From positions 48,562 through 112,561 of the forward strand of contig NZ_JAMXAY010000009.1 of assembly GCF_025460835.1 (NCBI RefSeq): a stretch of 64,000 nucleotides of DNA, written 5' to 3'. Made by a program: the position numbers and the translations under genes. The notes below the pieces were generated by a model, which worked only from the letters and a program-made list of their open reading frames with translations, had not been told where the DNA came from and did no database searches. Source of the stretch: Parapedobacter soli (GTDB lineage: Bacteria; Bacteroidota; Bacteroidia; Sphingobacteriales; Sphingobacteriaceae). Positions 15,580 through 24,215 of the stretch are shown one piece after another (the first letter of the stretch is position 1; each line of letters opens with the position of its first letter).

Positions 15580-17262
15580 CTATTTTGTCAATTTCTTGTA
15601 TTTGATACGGTGGGGGGCCACATCGCCCAGCCGCTTTTTACGGTTTTCTTCGTATTCGGTATAGTTACCTTCGTAGAAATACACCTGCGAATCGCCTTCG
15701 AACGCCAAGATATGTGTACAGACACGGTCGAGGAACCAGCGGTCGTGCGAGATGATGACCGCACATCCGCCGAAGTTTTCCAACCCTTCTTCGAGCGCCC
15801 GCAGTGTGTTCACATCGATGTCATTGGTCGGTTCGTCGAGCAGTAGCACGTTGGCGCCTTTCTTCAGTGTGATGGCCAAGTGTACGCGGTTGCGTTCGCC
15901 GCCAGACAGCACACCGACCTTTTTCTGCTGATCTGCTCCACTGAAGTTGAATTTAGACACATAGGCGCGTGAGTTGATCTGCCGGGATCCCAGCTGGATG
16001 TTCTCGTTGCCCTCCGTAATGTTTTCCCATACGGTTTTATCCGGGTCGAGGTCGTCATGCAACTGGTCGACATAGCCCAGCACCACGGTTTCGCCTACGC
16101 GGAACGTGCCCGCATCGGGCTGTTCCTGTCCTGTGATCAACCGGAAGAGGGTTGTTTTACCCGCCCCGTTGGGCCCTATGATACCGACGATACCTGCCGG
16201 GGGGAGCGAGAAGTTGAGGTCTTCGAACAACAGTTTGTCGCCATACGCCTTACTGACTCCCTGTGCTTCGATGACCACATTTCCCAGCCGCGGACCGGGG
16301 GGGATGAATAGCTCTAGCTTCGCTTCGCGTTCTTTGGTCTCTTCGGACGCCAACTTTTCGTAATTGTGCAAACGGGCTTTGGATTTAGCTTGGCGGGCTT
16401 TAGGTGCCATCCGCGCCCATTCAAGCTCCCGTTCAAGGGTTTTCTGCCGTTTACTCTCGGTCTTTTCCTCTTGGGCCAACCGTTTGGCTTTCTGATCGAG
16501 CCACGATGAGTAATTCCCTTTCCAGGGTATTCCCTCACCACGGTCGAGTTCCAGTATCCAGCCCGCCACATTATCAAGGAAATACCGGTCGTGCGTCACC
16601 GAGATGACCGTCCCTTTATATTGCTGGAGGTGCTGTTCGAGCCAGTCGATCGACTCGGCATCGAGGTGGTTGGTCGGCTCATCGAGCAGCAATACATCGG
16701 GCTCCTGGAGCAACAACCGACATAATGCCACTCGACGGCGCTCCCCGCCTGACAATGTGGCTACCCCGCGATCGGCATCAGGGCATCGCAATGCATCCAT
16801 TGCCCGCTCAAGTTTGCTATCTATTTCCCACGCCCCCGACGCATCTATCCGGTCTTGTATTTCGCCCTGCCGCGCCAGCAATCGATCCATCTCGTCTGCG
16901 TTTTCATAGACTTCCGGCAAGCCGAACTTTTCGTTGATTTCCTCGTACTCTTGGAGTAATGCCATGATTTCGGCTACGCCTTCCTCTACCACTTCTCGCA
17001 CCGTCTTGCTATTATCCAATTCGGGCTCTTGGGCGAGATAACCCACACTATAGCCCGGAGAGAACACCACTTCGCCCTGGAAAGACTTATCCAATCCGGC
17101 GATAATGCGCAGCAACGATGACTTGCCGGAGCCGTTTAGACCGATTACACCGATTTTGGCCCCATAGAAAAAAGAGAGGTAAATATTTTTCAATACTTGT
17201 TTCTGCGGCGGGTAGACTTTGTTGACCCCAGCCATGGAAAATATTACCTTTTCGTCTGACAT
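15580..17262 (-). CDS. ettA: Energy-dependent translational throttle protein EttA (ABC-F)
   Basis: A 560-residue cytosolic ABC-F ATPase that binds the ribosomal E site and gates the first steps of elongation according to energy state. Two ATPase halves are visible: Walker A GLNGSGKSS and GPNGAGKTT, signatures LSGGERRR and LSGGERNR, with the linker and arm between. The start at 17262 (MSDEKVIF) is chosen over an upstream in-frame ATG at 17307, because the upstream 15 residues are not family-like and the -7 box at 17305-17312 would then overlap the coding start. The stop is followed by a second TAG and then the ATG of the FixL-like kinase, so the three genes may be one transcript. Confidence 0.95.
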   Translation of the reverse strand: MSDEKVIFSMAGVNKVYPPQKQVLKNIYLSFFYGAKIGVIGLNGSGKSSLLRIIAGLDKSFQGEVVFSPGYSVGYLAQEPELDNSKTVREVVEEGVAEIMALLQEYEEINEKFGLPEVYENADEMDRLLARQGEIQDRIDASGAWEIDSKLERAMDALRCPDADRGVATLSGGERRRVALCRLLLQEPDVLLLDEPTNHLDAESIDWLEQHLQQYKGTVISVTHDRYFLDNVAGWILELDRGEGIPWKGNYSSWLDQKAKRLAQEEKTESKRQKTLERELEWARMAPKARQAKSKARLHNYEKLASEETKEREAKLELFIPPGPRLGNVVIEAQGVSKAYGDKLLFEDLNFSLPPAGIVGIIGPNGAGKTTLFRLITGQEQPDAGTFRVGETVVLGYVDQLHDDLDPDKTVWENITEGNENIQLGSRQINSRAYVSKFNFSGADQQKKVGVLSGGERNRVHLAITLKKGANVLLLDEPTNDIDVNTLRALEEGLENFGGCAVIISHDRWFLDRVCTHILAFEGDSQVYFYEGNYTEYEENRKKRLGDVAPHRIKYKKLTK

Positions 17263-17304
17263 ATTTCGATTCCTTATTACAGTTGCTATAAAAATAAAGA
17301 AAGG

Positions 17305-17312
17305 CAAAGATA
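17305..17312 (-). promoter_or_regulatory. -7 box TATCTTTG of ettA
   Basis: A perfect TAnnTTTG box on the minus strand, predicting a ~40-base leader before the ATG at 17262. It probably also serves the downstream kinase and regulator genes. Confidence 0.6.
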
Positions 17313-17357
17313 GTCAGAATGGCGCAATAAAAGCTTTTAAAGCACCTGACAAAATGT

Positions 17358-17365
17358 TATCTTTG
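17358..17365 (+). promoter_or_regulatory. -7 box TATCTTTG of clpC
   Basis: A perfect TAnnTTTG box on the plus strand, about 110 bases before clpC and back-to-back with the ettA promoter. The leader between it and clpC is AT-rich; no CtsR- or CIRCE-like operator is seen. Confidence 0.55.
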
Positions 17366-17474
17366 TATCAATGGCTTAATTGTTGATAAATGTTACACAA
17401 ATTGTAAAGGTACAAGCGATATTTTTTCTACATTTATCGCATCCTTAGCATAAAAAAAGAAAGGTAATACATTC

Positions 17475-20024
17475 ATGGAAGCAAAATTTTCGCCTCGCGT
17501 AAAGGATGTGATTTCATACAGCAGGGAAGAAGCCATCAGGTTGAAGCACGATTATATCGGCACGGAGCATTTGTTGCTCGGCCTTATTCGTGAGGGGGAT
17601 GGCATAGCCATCAAGATTCTAAAACATGCAGGGATCGACACCACAGAGCTACGTAAGTCTATCGAAGATGCTGTGAAAGGCTCCTCGATGTCTCGGGCCC
17701 CTATCGGCAATATGCCGCTCACTAAGCAAGCGGAGAAAGTATTGAAAATCACCTACCTTGAAGCAAAGATATTTAAGAGTGATGTAATCGGCACGGAGCA
17801 CTTGCTGCTCTCTATTCTTCGTGATGAAGACAACATCGCCTCGCAGATTCTGCAGCAGTTCGACATCAACTACGATGTGTTTAAGGCCGATGTCGAACAG
17901 CATAAGGCTGGCATTACGGGCCAAGCCGCGGGCTCGACTGCCGGCGATGATGATTTCAAAGAAGATGACCACTTCAGCCAGCCGAAAAAAGTCTCCGACA
18001 TCAAGTCGAAAACGCCGGTGCTTGATAATTTCGGGCGCGACCTCACCAAAGCTGCGGAAGAGGGCCGGCTGGATCCCATCGTGGGGCGTGAAAAAGAAAT
18101 CGAGCGCGTGTCACAGATCCTCTCGCGGCGGAAGAAGAACAACCCGATCCTCATCGGTGAGCCCGGTGTGGGTAAATCCGCTATCGCCGAAGGGTTGGCC
18201 CTGCGTATCGTCCAACGCAAGGTCTCGCGTGTACTATTCAATAAGCGGGTGGTTACGTTGGATCTGGCGTCATTGGTGGCCGGTACAAAATACCGGGGCC
18301 AGTTTGAGGAGCGGATGAAAGCAGTGATGAACGAGCTGGAAAAATCGCCCGATGTCATCCTCTTCATCGATGAAATACACACCATCGTGGGTGCCGGCGG
18401 GGCATCCGGCTCATTGGATGCGTCCAACATGTTCAAACCCGCCTTGGCGCGCGGTGAAATCCAATGTATCGGTGCAACGACACTCGACGAATACCGCCAG
18501 TACATCGAAAAAGATGGTGCGCTCGACCGCCGGTTCCAGAAAGTGATGATTGAGCCGGCTACGCACGACGAAACGGTGGAGATACTCAACCGCATCAAGG
18601 AGAAGTACGAAGAACACCACAACGTCAACTATACGCCAGAGGCCATTGAGGCTTGCGTAACGTTGACCACCCGCTATATCACGGATCGGTTTTTACCCGA
18701 CAAAGCAATCGATGCATTGGACGAGGCTGGTTCACGGGTGCACCTCACCAATATCCATGTACCACAAACCATCATCGATATTGAGGAGAAAATCGAGCAG
18801 ATAAAAATCGAGAAAAACAAGGTTGTACGCAGCCAGAAATACGAAGAGGCTGCCAAACTACGAGACACGGAGAAGAAGCTCTTAGAAGAGCTTGAAGAAG
18901 AGAAGACCGCTTGGGAAGCCGAAACTAAAACCAAACGGTACACCGTTACGGAAGACAATGTTGCGGAAGTGGTGTCCATGATGACCGGTATACCCGTGCA
19001 ACGCGTGGGGCAATCTGACAGCCAGAAGCTGTTGGGTATGGCCGACTCTATGAAGGGCCGGATTATCGGGCAGGACGACGCCGTTAAGAAATTGGTCAAG
19101 GCAATACAGCGCACCCGTGCCGGATTGAAAGACCCGAAAAAGCCCATCGGTTCCTTTATCTTCTTGGGCCCTACTGGGGTTGGTAAAACTGAGCTGGCGA
19201 AAGAACTGGCCCGATTCATGTTTGATAGCGAAGACTCGCTCATCCAGATTGATATGAGCGAATATATGGAGAAGTTTGCCATCTCCCGCTTGGTTGGGGC
19301 GCCTCCGGGATACGTAGGCTACGAAGAAGGTGGCCAACTGACCGAAAAGGTACGCCGCAAGCCCTATTCCGTAGTACTGCTTGATGAGATCGAGAAAGCA
19401 CATCCCGACGTATTCAACCTGCTGCTGCAGGTATTGGATGAGGGGCAGCTCACCGATAGCCTCGGCCGCCGTGTGGACTTCAGGAACACCATCCTGATCA
19501 TGACGTCCAACATCGGTGCCCGGCAGTTGAAAGACTTCGGGCAAGGTGTAGGTTTCACCACATCGGCCAAAGCCGAGCAAGCCGAGTCACACTCACGCAG
19601 CGTCATCGAGAACGCGCTTAAGCGGGCTTTCGCTCCGGAATTCCTTAACCGGGTAGACGATGTGATCGTGTTCAACTCACTGGATAAAGAAGATATCTTC
19701 AAGATCATCGATATCGAATTGAAGTCGCTGTTTGTCCGCATCGAGGCATTGGGCTACAGCATCAAACTTACCGATGCTGCCAAGGAATTCGTAGCGGAAA
19801 AGGGCTTTGACAGCAACTTCGGTGCACGCCCGCTCAAACGGGCTATCCAGAAATACCTGGAAGACCCGATTGCCGAGGAGATACTCAAAGGCGAGGTGGC
19901 CGAAGGGAATACACTGGAGGTAGACTACGACCAGACCAAGAAGGAAGTGGTGGTGAATATCCAAGTGGCCGACGGCGGCTCATCGAAGCCTTCGGATTTG
20001 GCAGAGGAAAAGAAAGACGATTAG
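17475..20024 (+). CDS. clpC: ATP-dependent Clp protease ATP-binding subunit ClpC
   Basis: An 849-residue AAA+ unfoldase that feeds substrates to ClpP. In order: two Clp N repeats (residues 1-145), first AAA+ module with GEPGVGKSA (~235) and LFIDEIHT, a middle UVR-like coiled segment (SQKYEEAAKLRDTEKK, ~455-470), second AAA+ module with GPTGVGKTEL (~565), the VGF segment after ARQLKDFGQG expected to contact ClpP, and the D2-small domain. The length and UVR motif separate it from ClpB and ClpA. It is transcribed alone, between the divergent ettA promoter and a strong terminator. Confidence 0.97.
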   Translation: MEAKFSPRVKDVISYSREEAIRLKHDYIGTEHLLLGLIREGDGIAIKILKHAGIDTTELRKSIEDAVKGSSMSRAPIGNMPLTKQAEKVLKITYLEAKIFKSDVIGTEHLLLSILRDEDNIASQILQQFDINYDVFKADVEQHKAGITGQAAGSTAGDDDFKEDDHFSQPKKVSDIKSKTPVLDNFGRDLTKAAEEGRLDPIVGREKEIERVSQILSRRKKNNPILIGEPGVGKSAIAEGLALRIVQRKVSRVLFNKRVVTLDLASLVAGTKYRGQFEERMKAVMNELEKSPDVILFIDEIHTIVGAGGASGSLDASNMFKPALARGEIQCIGATTLDEYRQYIEKDGALDRRFQKVMIEPATHDETVEILNRIKEKYEEHHNVNYTPEAIEACVTLTTRYITDRFLPDKAIDALDEAGSRVHLTNIHVPQTIIDIEEKIEQIKIEKNKVVRSQKYEEAAKLRDTEKKLLEELEEEKTAWEAETKTKRYTVTEDNVAEVVSMMTGIPVQRVGQSDSQKLLGMADSMKGRIIGQDDAVKKLVKAIQRTRAGLKDPKKPIGSFIFLGPTGVGKTELAKELARFMFDSEDSLIQIDMSEYMEKFAISRLVGAPPGYVGYEEGGQLTEKVRRKPYSVVLLDEIEKAHPDVFNLLLQVLDEGQLTDSLGRRVDFRNTILIMTSNIGARQLKDFGQGVGFTTSAKAEQAESHSRSVIENALKRAFAPEFLNRVDDVIVFNSLDKEDIFKIIDIELKSLFVRIEALGYSIKLTDAAKEFVAEKGFDSNFGARPLKRAIQKYLEDPIAEEILKGEVAEGNTLEVDYDQTKKEVVVNIQVADGGSSKPSDLAEEKKDD

Positions 20025-20056
20025 TTTAAGTTCATAATTGTCACACAGCTAACGAT

Positions 20057-20091
20057 AAGGCTGTATCAACGATGTTGGTACAGCCTTTTTT
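20057..20091 (+). terminator. Intrinsic terminator of clpC
   Basis: A long hairpin: AAGGCTGTA (20057-20065) pairs with TACAGCCTT (20079-20087), extended inward by a T-G pair and CAAC/GTTG around a 3-base loop, then a run of six T. About 33 bases after the clpC stop. Confidence 0.9.
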
Positions 20092-20157
20092 ATTCCGTAA
20101 TGGCCTTACAACCTTTTTGAGTGAGCTATTCCGATAAACATAAACCGCTATAAGAGC

Positions 20158-20847
20158 TTAATATTCCTCTTCAACCACTTCGGTCTCGACCGATGCGGCT
20201 GCAGGTTGTTTTTTCTTTCCGGCTCCGGTAATCATTTTTATCAAAACAGGTGCTGTTGCAACAACCACTATACTTATAATGACGTATTCAAGATTGCGTT
20301 GCACCCAAGCGTTCTCGCCGAGCAGGTAACCTAGCGTGGCCAGACTGCCCACCCAAAGGACGCCACCAACCACATTATACAGGGCAAATTTCCGGATATC
20401 CATCTCCACGATACCCGCTACGATGGGTGCAAACGTCCGTACCACGGGAAGGAAGCGCGCCAAGATAATAGCTATCCCACCTCGTTTATGGTAGAACTCC
20501 TGTGCCCGGAAAATGTATTCTTTTTTGAAAAGCCAGCCGTCTTTCATTTTCAGCAGCCGGTGCCCGAAATACTTGCCACACCAGTAACCGACAAAATTAC
20601 CCAATATCCCGGCGATCGAAATCAGCGCAATCCAATACAATAGGGTGAGTACGGAATCTACCGGCCCGAGTGTCAGGTTGGCGATGATAATGCCCGCAAT
20701 AAACAGGATGGGATCACCGGGCAGGAAAAAACCGATGAGGATACCTGTTTCGGCAAAAACAATAAACAGCAATAAGTACAGGCCACCGTGGGCAACAATC
20801 CAGTTGGGGTCGGTGAGGTTATTCAAAAAATCGAGAAATTCAGCCAC
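20158..20847 (-). CDS. DedA family membrane protein
   Basis: A 229-residue inner-membrane protein of the DedA/SNARE-associated family, implicated in flipping phospholipids such as undecaprenyl phosphate or phosphatidylethanolamine. It shows the characteristic FFLPGDPILFIAG segment (~40), GNFVGYWCGKYFG (~85), the ARFLPVVRTFAPIVAG segment (~125-140), and a C-terminal helix followed by a basic/acidic tail. Length is normal. It stands alone on the minus strand, downstream of clpC in convergent orientation. Confidence 0.93.
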   Translation of the reverse strand: MAEFLDFLNNLTDPNWIVAHGGLYLLLFIVFAETGILIGFFLPGDPILFIAGIIIANLTLGPVDSVLTLLYWIALISIAGILGNFVGYWCGKYFGHRLLKMKDGWLFKKEYIFRAQEFYHKRGGIAIILARFLPVVRTFAPIVAGIVEMDIRKFALYNVVGGVLWVGSLATLGYLLGENAWVQRNLEYVIISIVVVATAPVLIKMITGAGKKKQPAAASVETEVVEEEY

Positions 20848-21015
20848 GGATATCTTCTTAAAACTAACTGCAAAAAAGCGTGCAAATTATGGAAAGAAGT
20901 GGTATAAAATCGTGCCGTAACCCTTCACGAAAGCCAATCCATCAGGATGGTTACAAAAAATTGCAAAATACTGACAAACTCAAAGTAGGAAAAGGTTGAT
21001 AAGAAGGCCGGTACC

Positions 21016-21498
21016 TTAATTCACTTTCTGTAAGAACACCTGCAATTCATACCGAAAGGCCTGGTTCTCCGAATCCGCCTCGCTCATGAAGAGCTCCATA
21101 TTCCTGCTCGTAAAATTTCGGATCTGAAAAACCGCCGAACCAGTACCATCTTCGGTGAGTCCCAAGATGGAAAGCGTCTTCTTATCACCTGAGACCTCAT
21201 AATCTGAGATTACATTATCGTTATCAACAAACCCGATATTGACCCGGCCTTTCTCGGTGAATTGAAACTTCGCGATGTCAAATTCATATTCATCGCTCCC
21301 ATCATTGGTATCGAATTGTTCGATAAGGGTTCCATCCCTAAAATGTTTCTCGACAGCCCGCGTTACATTCCATATGCCGGCCAACACATTATCCTCGGAA
21401 ATATCCGGCTTTTCGACCTTAGCACAGGAGCCTAGAGACATCAATAAGATTCCGAGAAATACGTAAGTCAAGCACTTTTTCTGTTGTTGGTTTTGCAT
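21016..21498 (-). CDS. Hypothetical lipoprotein, lipocalin-like
   Basis: A 160-residue secreted lipoprotein with a signal peptide and lipobox LGSC. The mature part begins with an acidic stretch and contains LAGIWNVTRAVEKHF followed by alternating beta-type segments, the pattern of the short lipocalin-like (DUF5004-type) lipoproteins frequent in Bacteroidota. The start at 21498 (MQNQQQKK) gives a normal signal peptide; an in-frame ATG at 21519 adds seven residues. No function can be given. Confidence 0.8.
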   Translation of the reverse strand: MQNQQQKKCLTYVFLGILLMSLGSCAKVEKPDISEDNVLAGIWNVTRAVEKHFRDGTLIEQFDTNDGSDEYEFDIAKFQFTEKGRVNIGFVDNDNVISDYEVSGDKKTLSILGLTEDGTGSAVFQIRNFTSRNMELFMSEADSENQAFRYELQVFLQKVN

Positions 21499-21618
21499 TT
21501 CAATTAATTTGATTTCCATTCGCTACAAATTAACCGCATTCGGCTCAACTTTTAAATACTCATTAGTAGGTATTTTCAGACCGGATATACGTCGATTTGA
21601 CACCGACGACCGATTGGA

Positions 21619-22965
21619 TTAGGTGGCAGGTTGGTCGTCGAGGAATGTGCCATACCACTTCCCTGATGCTTTCACGATACGCTGCTGCGTTTGGAAGTCG
21701 ACATGCACCAAACCGAATCGGGCATCGTAACCTTCTGCCCACTCGAAGTTATCGGTGAGCGTCCACACGAAATACCCATGTACATTGAGCCCTTCCTGCT
21801 TGGCTCGCAACACTTGGGCGAGATGCGATTGCAGGTATTTCAAGCGCTGCAGATCTGCCACCTCACCGTTTGCAACGGTATCGGGGAATGCGGAACCGTT
21901 CTCGGTGACATAGATTTTGGGAACGTTCGGATACGCCCCAAATTTTTTGATCATGTCGTAAATGGATTCGGGGTATACCTCCCAACCCATATCGGTAATG
22001 GGCCGGGCACCCCGGCTTTTTGCCGAGCATATCCTTGCTTTCAAGTAAGGCACAAAATAGGAATGCCTAACTACTTCACGTGTATAGTTCTGGATACCGA
22101 TAAAATCAAAATCGAAAGGCAATAAGCTATCGTCACCCGCTTGCATGTATTTTTCGATACCTTTCAATGCCTTCAAATCCATCACGGGGTACCCTATTCC
22201 CAATACAGGCTCGATAAACAGCCGATTGATCAAGGCATCTGCCCGTTTCGCAGCTTCCACATCACGGCGGCGGTTAGTGGCAGGATGAATACCAGAGCAG
22301 GAGAAGGTACTGCCCACGGCAGCATCCGGGACTTCCGAGCGCAACAGCCGACCCACCCGCCCCATGGCCAATGCCGCATGGTGGGCGGCAGGAAAAAAAT
22401 TCCGTAAACCCGTTAATCCTGGGGCGTGCACGCCAAAGAAATACCCGGCTCCGGTAAATACGGTTGGTTCGTTAAGCACCATCCAATGCTTCACCCTATC
22501 GCGGATACGGCCTGCAACCAGAGCAGCAAATTCTTCCATCCAGGATAACACATCTCGATTTGTCCACCCCCCCTTATCCTGGAGAGCCTGTGGCAGATCC
22601 CAGTGGTATAAGGTAACCCAAGGATCAACCTCATGTTGCAGGCAACAGTCTACCAAACGGTCGTAGAAATCCAGTCCCTTTGTGTTGGGGCTGCCGATGC
22701 CGGCAGGCAAAATGCGGGGCCAAGAAACGGAAAATCGAAAATTCGGAATATGCAGTTTCTTTACGAACGCGATATCCTCCTGGTAGCGATGATAGAAATC
22801 ACTCGCTACATCCGCATGATGTCCGTTTTTGATTTTCCCCTTCCGCCGTGTAAAGGTATCCCAAATCGATGGTCCCTTACCGTGGATATTCCAAGCACCC
22901 TCCGTCTGAAAAGCCGCGCTTGACACTCCCCATTGAAAATCGGAACCGAAGTCTGCTTTTACCAT
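21619..22965 (-). CDS. Beta-glucosidase, glycoside hydrolase family 1
   Basis: A 448-residue GH1 enzyme without a signal peptide, so cytosolic. The acid/base Glu is in WMVLNEPTVF and the nucleophile Glu in YVTENGSAFP; the N-terminal FQWGVSSAAFQTEGAW and C-terminal WTLTDNFEWAEGY are classic family signatures. It should hydrolyse beta-glucosides or related beta-glycosides. Its ATG directly follows the stop codon of the glycosyltransferase gene, with no intervening base, so the pair is cotranscribed and probably coupled; the biological link between the two is unknown. Confidence 0.95.
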   Translation of the reverse strand: MVKADFGSDFQWGVSSAAFQTEGAWNIHGKGPSIWDTFTRRKGKIKNGHHADVASDFYHRYQEDIAFVKKLHIPNFRFSVSWPRILPAGIGSPNTKGLDFYDRLVDCCLQHEVDPWVTLYHWDLPQALQDKGGWTNRDVLSWMEEFAALVAGRIRDRVKHWMVLNEPTVFTGAGYFFGVHAPGLTGLRNFFPAAHHAALAMGRVGRLLRSEVPDAAVGSTFSCSGIHPATNRRRDVEAAKRADALINRLFIEPVLGIGYPVMDLKALKGIEKYMQAGDDSLLPFDFDFIGIQNYTREVVRHSYFVPYLKARICSAKSRGARPITDMGWEVYPESIYDMIKKFGAYPNVPKIYVTENGSAFPDTVANGEVADLQRLKYLQSHLAQVLRAKQEGLNVHGYFVWTLTDNFEWAEGYDARFGLVHVDFQTQQRIVKASGKWYGTFLDDQPAT

Positions 22966-23967
22966 CTATCCCAACACTTTTGGTATGTGGGTTTCCAATA
23001 GCTTGTCGACGATAGCCTGGGTGCAATCAGGATAATCCACCGTGACAGTATGCTTGCTATTTAGCCATGTTTCGATAGCAACGTCGTTTTTGGCTTTAAG
23101 GTTCTTGATTACGGGCACGCCCATCTCCTCAAGCGCAGCCGCATTGAGATGTTGTTCATATTGGTTTTTCATGGGGATAACCAACAGCTTCTTTTTCATG
23201 AACAACGCTTCTGCAGGTGTTTCGAACCCAGCGCCGCATAACACCCCTGCGGACGTCGCCATACTTTGGATGAACCGCTCATTAGCGATGGGTTGTACGC
23301 GTACGTTCCGCATTTCGAATGGTGTTTTGTTGTGCTTTGAAAACACTTCCCATTGGATATCGGGAAAACGCATCAGCTCTTTCAACAGCCTTGCATCGTC
23401 GTAAGCCGGCAGGTACACGGTATAATGCCCTTGGTCAGACACATCAAGCTGCCTCACCTGCCGGCGGATTACCGGTGTGAATATCCGATGGTTGTACGCT
23501 TTAAAGTGAAAGCCATAGTTTACCGTAGCGGGTGCATAATTTCGCATGATAAATTTGCCCAGCATATCCTGCTCCTTCGGTTTTGGTGCCTGCGCGTCCA
23601 TGGCACCAGCTTGGTGGCTGAGACCGATACATTCCTTGTCGCGCGTGTGACATGCCCAAGCTGAAATAGGCTCGAAATCATTGATTATCAAATCGTAATT
23701 TTCAATCGGCACGGTATTCACCTCGTGGATGAGCCGGCGTACCGTAGAGCTCATGAAGGTCTTCCACAAATCCACTCCACCTTTTTTGCCGAAGATGAAG
23801 CTGAGGCCATGCATGCGGTATTTCACCGGGAATGGGAGCTCCAGATCCGCTTGGATGCCGCTTACCAGTACATCCACGGAGGCTCGCTGCTGGAGGCAAG
23901 GCACCACGTCCATTGCCCGGCTCAGATGGCCATTGCCCGTACCCTGAACTGCATAGAGGATTTTCAT
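22966..23967 (-). CDS. Glycosyltransferase, MurG/UGT-like (GT-B fold)
   Basis: A 333-residue cytosolic protein with the start MKILYAVQGTGNGHLSRAMD, the Gly-rich GNGHxxR loop of GT-B enzymes of the MurG/GT28 type, and a C-terminal donor-binding region with GVLCGAGFETPAEALFMKK and PMKNQYEQHLNA, like the nucleotide-sugar site of these enzymes. Donor and acceptor are unknown. It is the first gene of a two-gene operon with the GH1 beta-glucosidase. The region upstream carries a heptamer array. Confidence 0.85.
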   Translation of the reverse strand: MKILYAVQGTGNGHLSRAMDVVPCLQQRASVDVLVSGIQADLELPFPVKYRMHGLSFIFGKKGGVDLWKTFMSSTVRRLIHEVNTVPIENYDLIINDFEPISAWACHTRDKECIGLSHQAGAMDAQAPKPKEQDMLGKFIMRNYAPATVNYGFHFKAYNHRIFTPVIRRQVRQLDVSDQGHYTVYLPAYDDARLLKELMRFPDIQWEVFSKHNKTPFEMRNVRVQPIANERFIQSMATSAGVLCGAGFETPAEALFMKKKLLVIPMKNQYEQHLNAAALEEMGVPVIKNLKAKNDVAIETWLNSKHTVTVDYPDCTQAIVDKLLETHIPKVLG

Positions 23968-23976
23968 GTATAACTA

Positions 23977-24018
23977 TTAGACGTCAGACGCTAGACAACA
24001 GACGCTATACACTTAACC
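23977..24018. repeat. Heptamer array (TTAGACG, TCAGACG, CTAGACA, ACAGACG ...)
   Basis: Six 7-bp units upstream of the glycosyltransferase gene: TTAGACG, TCAGACG, CTAGACA, ACAGACG, CTATACA, CTTAACC. The 12-mer CTAGACAACAGA (23991-24002) recurs in the array at 40486-40520. The remaining bases up to 24200 show no gene. Confidence 0.75.
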
Positions 24019-24203
24019 CACTGTCAACGTCTAAACGCTGAAACCAAAAAACGGGAAAAAATACGGATTTTCAAACCCATTAACCAATTTAATACGTACC
24101 TCATTGCAATGATGATTTATACCCTTGAAAGCAAAAGAGCGACTTTCGTATTACGTCTTCGTTAAAAACACATCAATAGTTTGTAATCTCTCGGTTTAAC
24201 ATG

Positions 24204-24211
24204 TAACTTTA
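24204..24211 (+). promoter_or_regulatory. Near-consensus -7 box TAACTTTA
   Basis: A TAnnTTTG-like box with one mismatch ends only 4 bases before the ATG at 24216. If used, the transcript would start at or next to the start codon (leaderless). Confidence 0.35.
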
Positions 24212-24215
24212 GCAC

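Noticed and set aside
17262..17307. Upstream start of ettA adding 15 residues
   Set aside because: The extra residues are not family-like and the promoter box at 17305-17312 would overlap that start.
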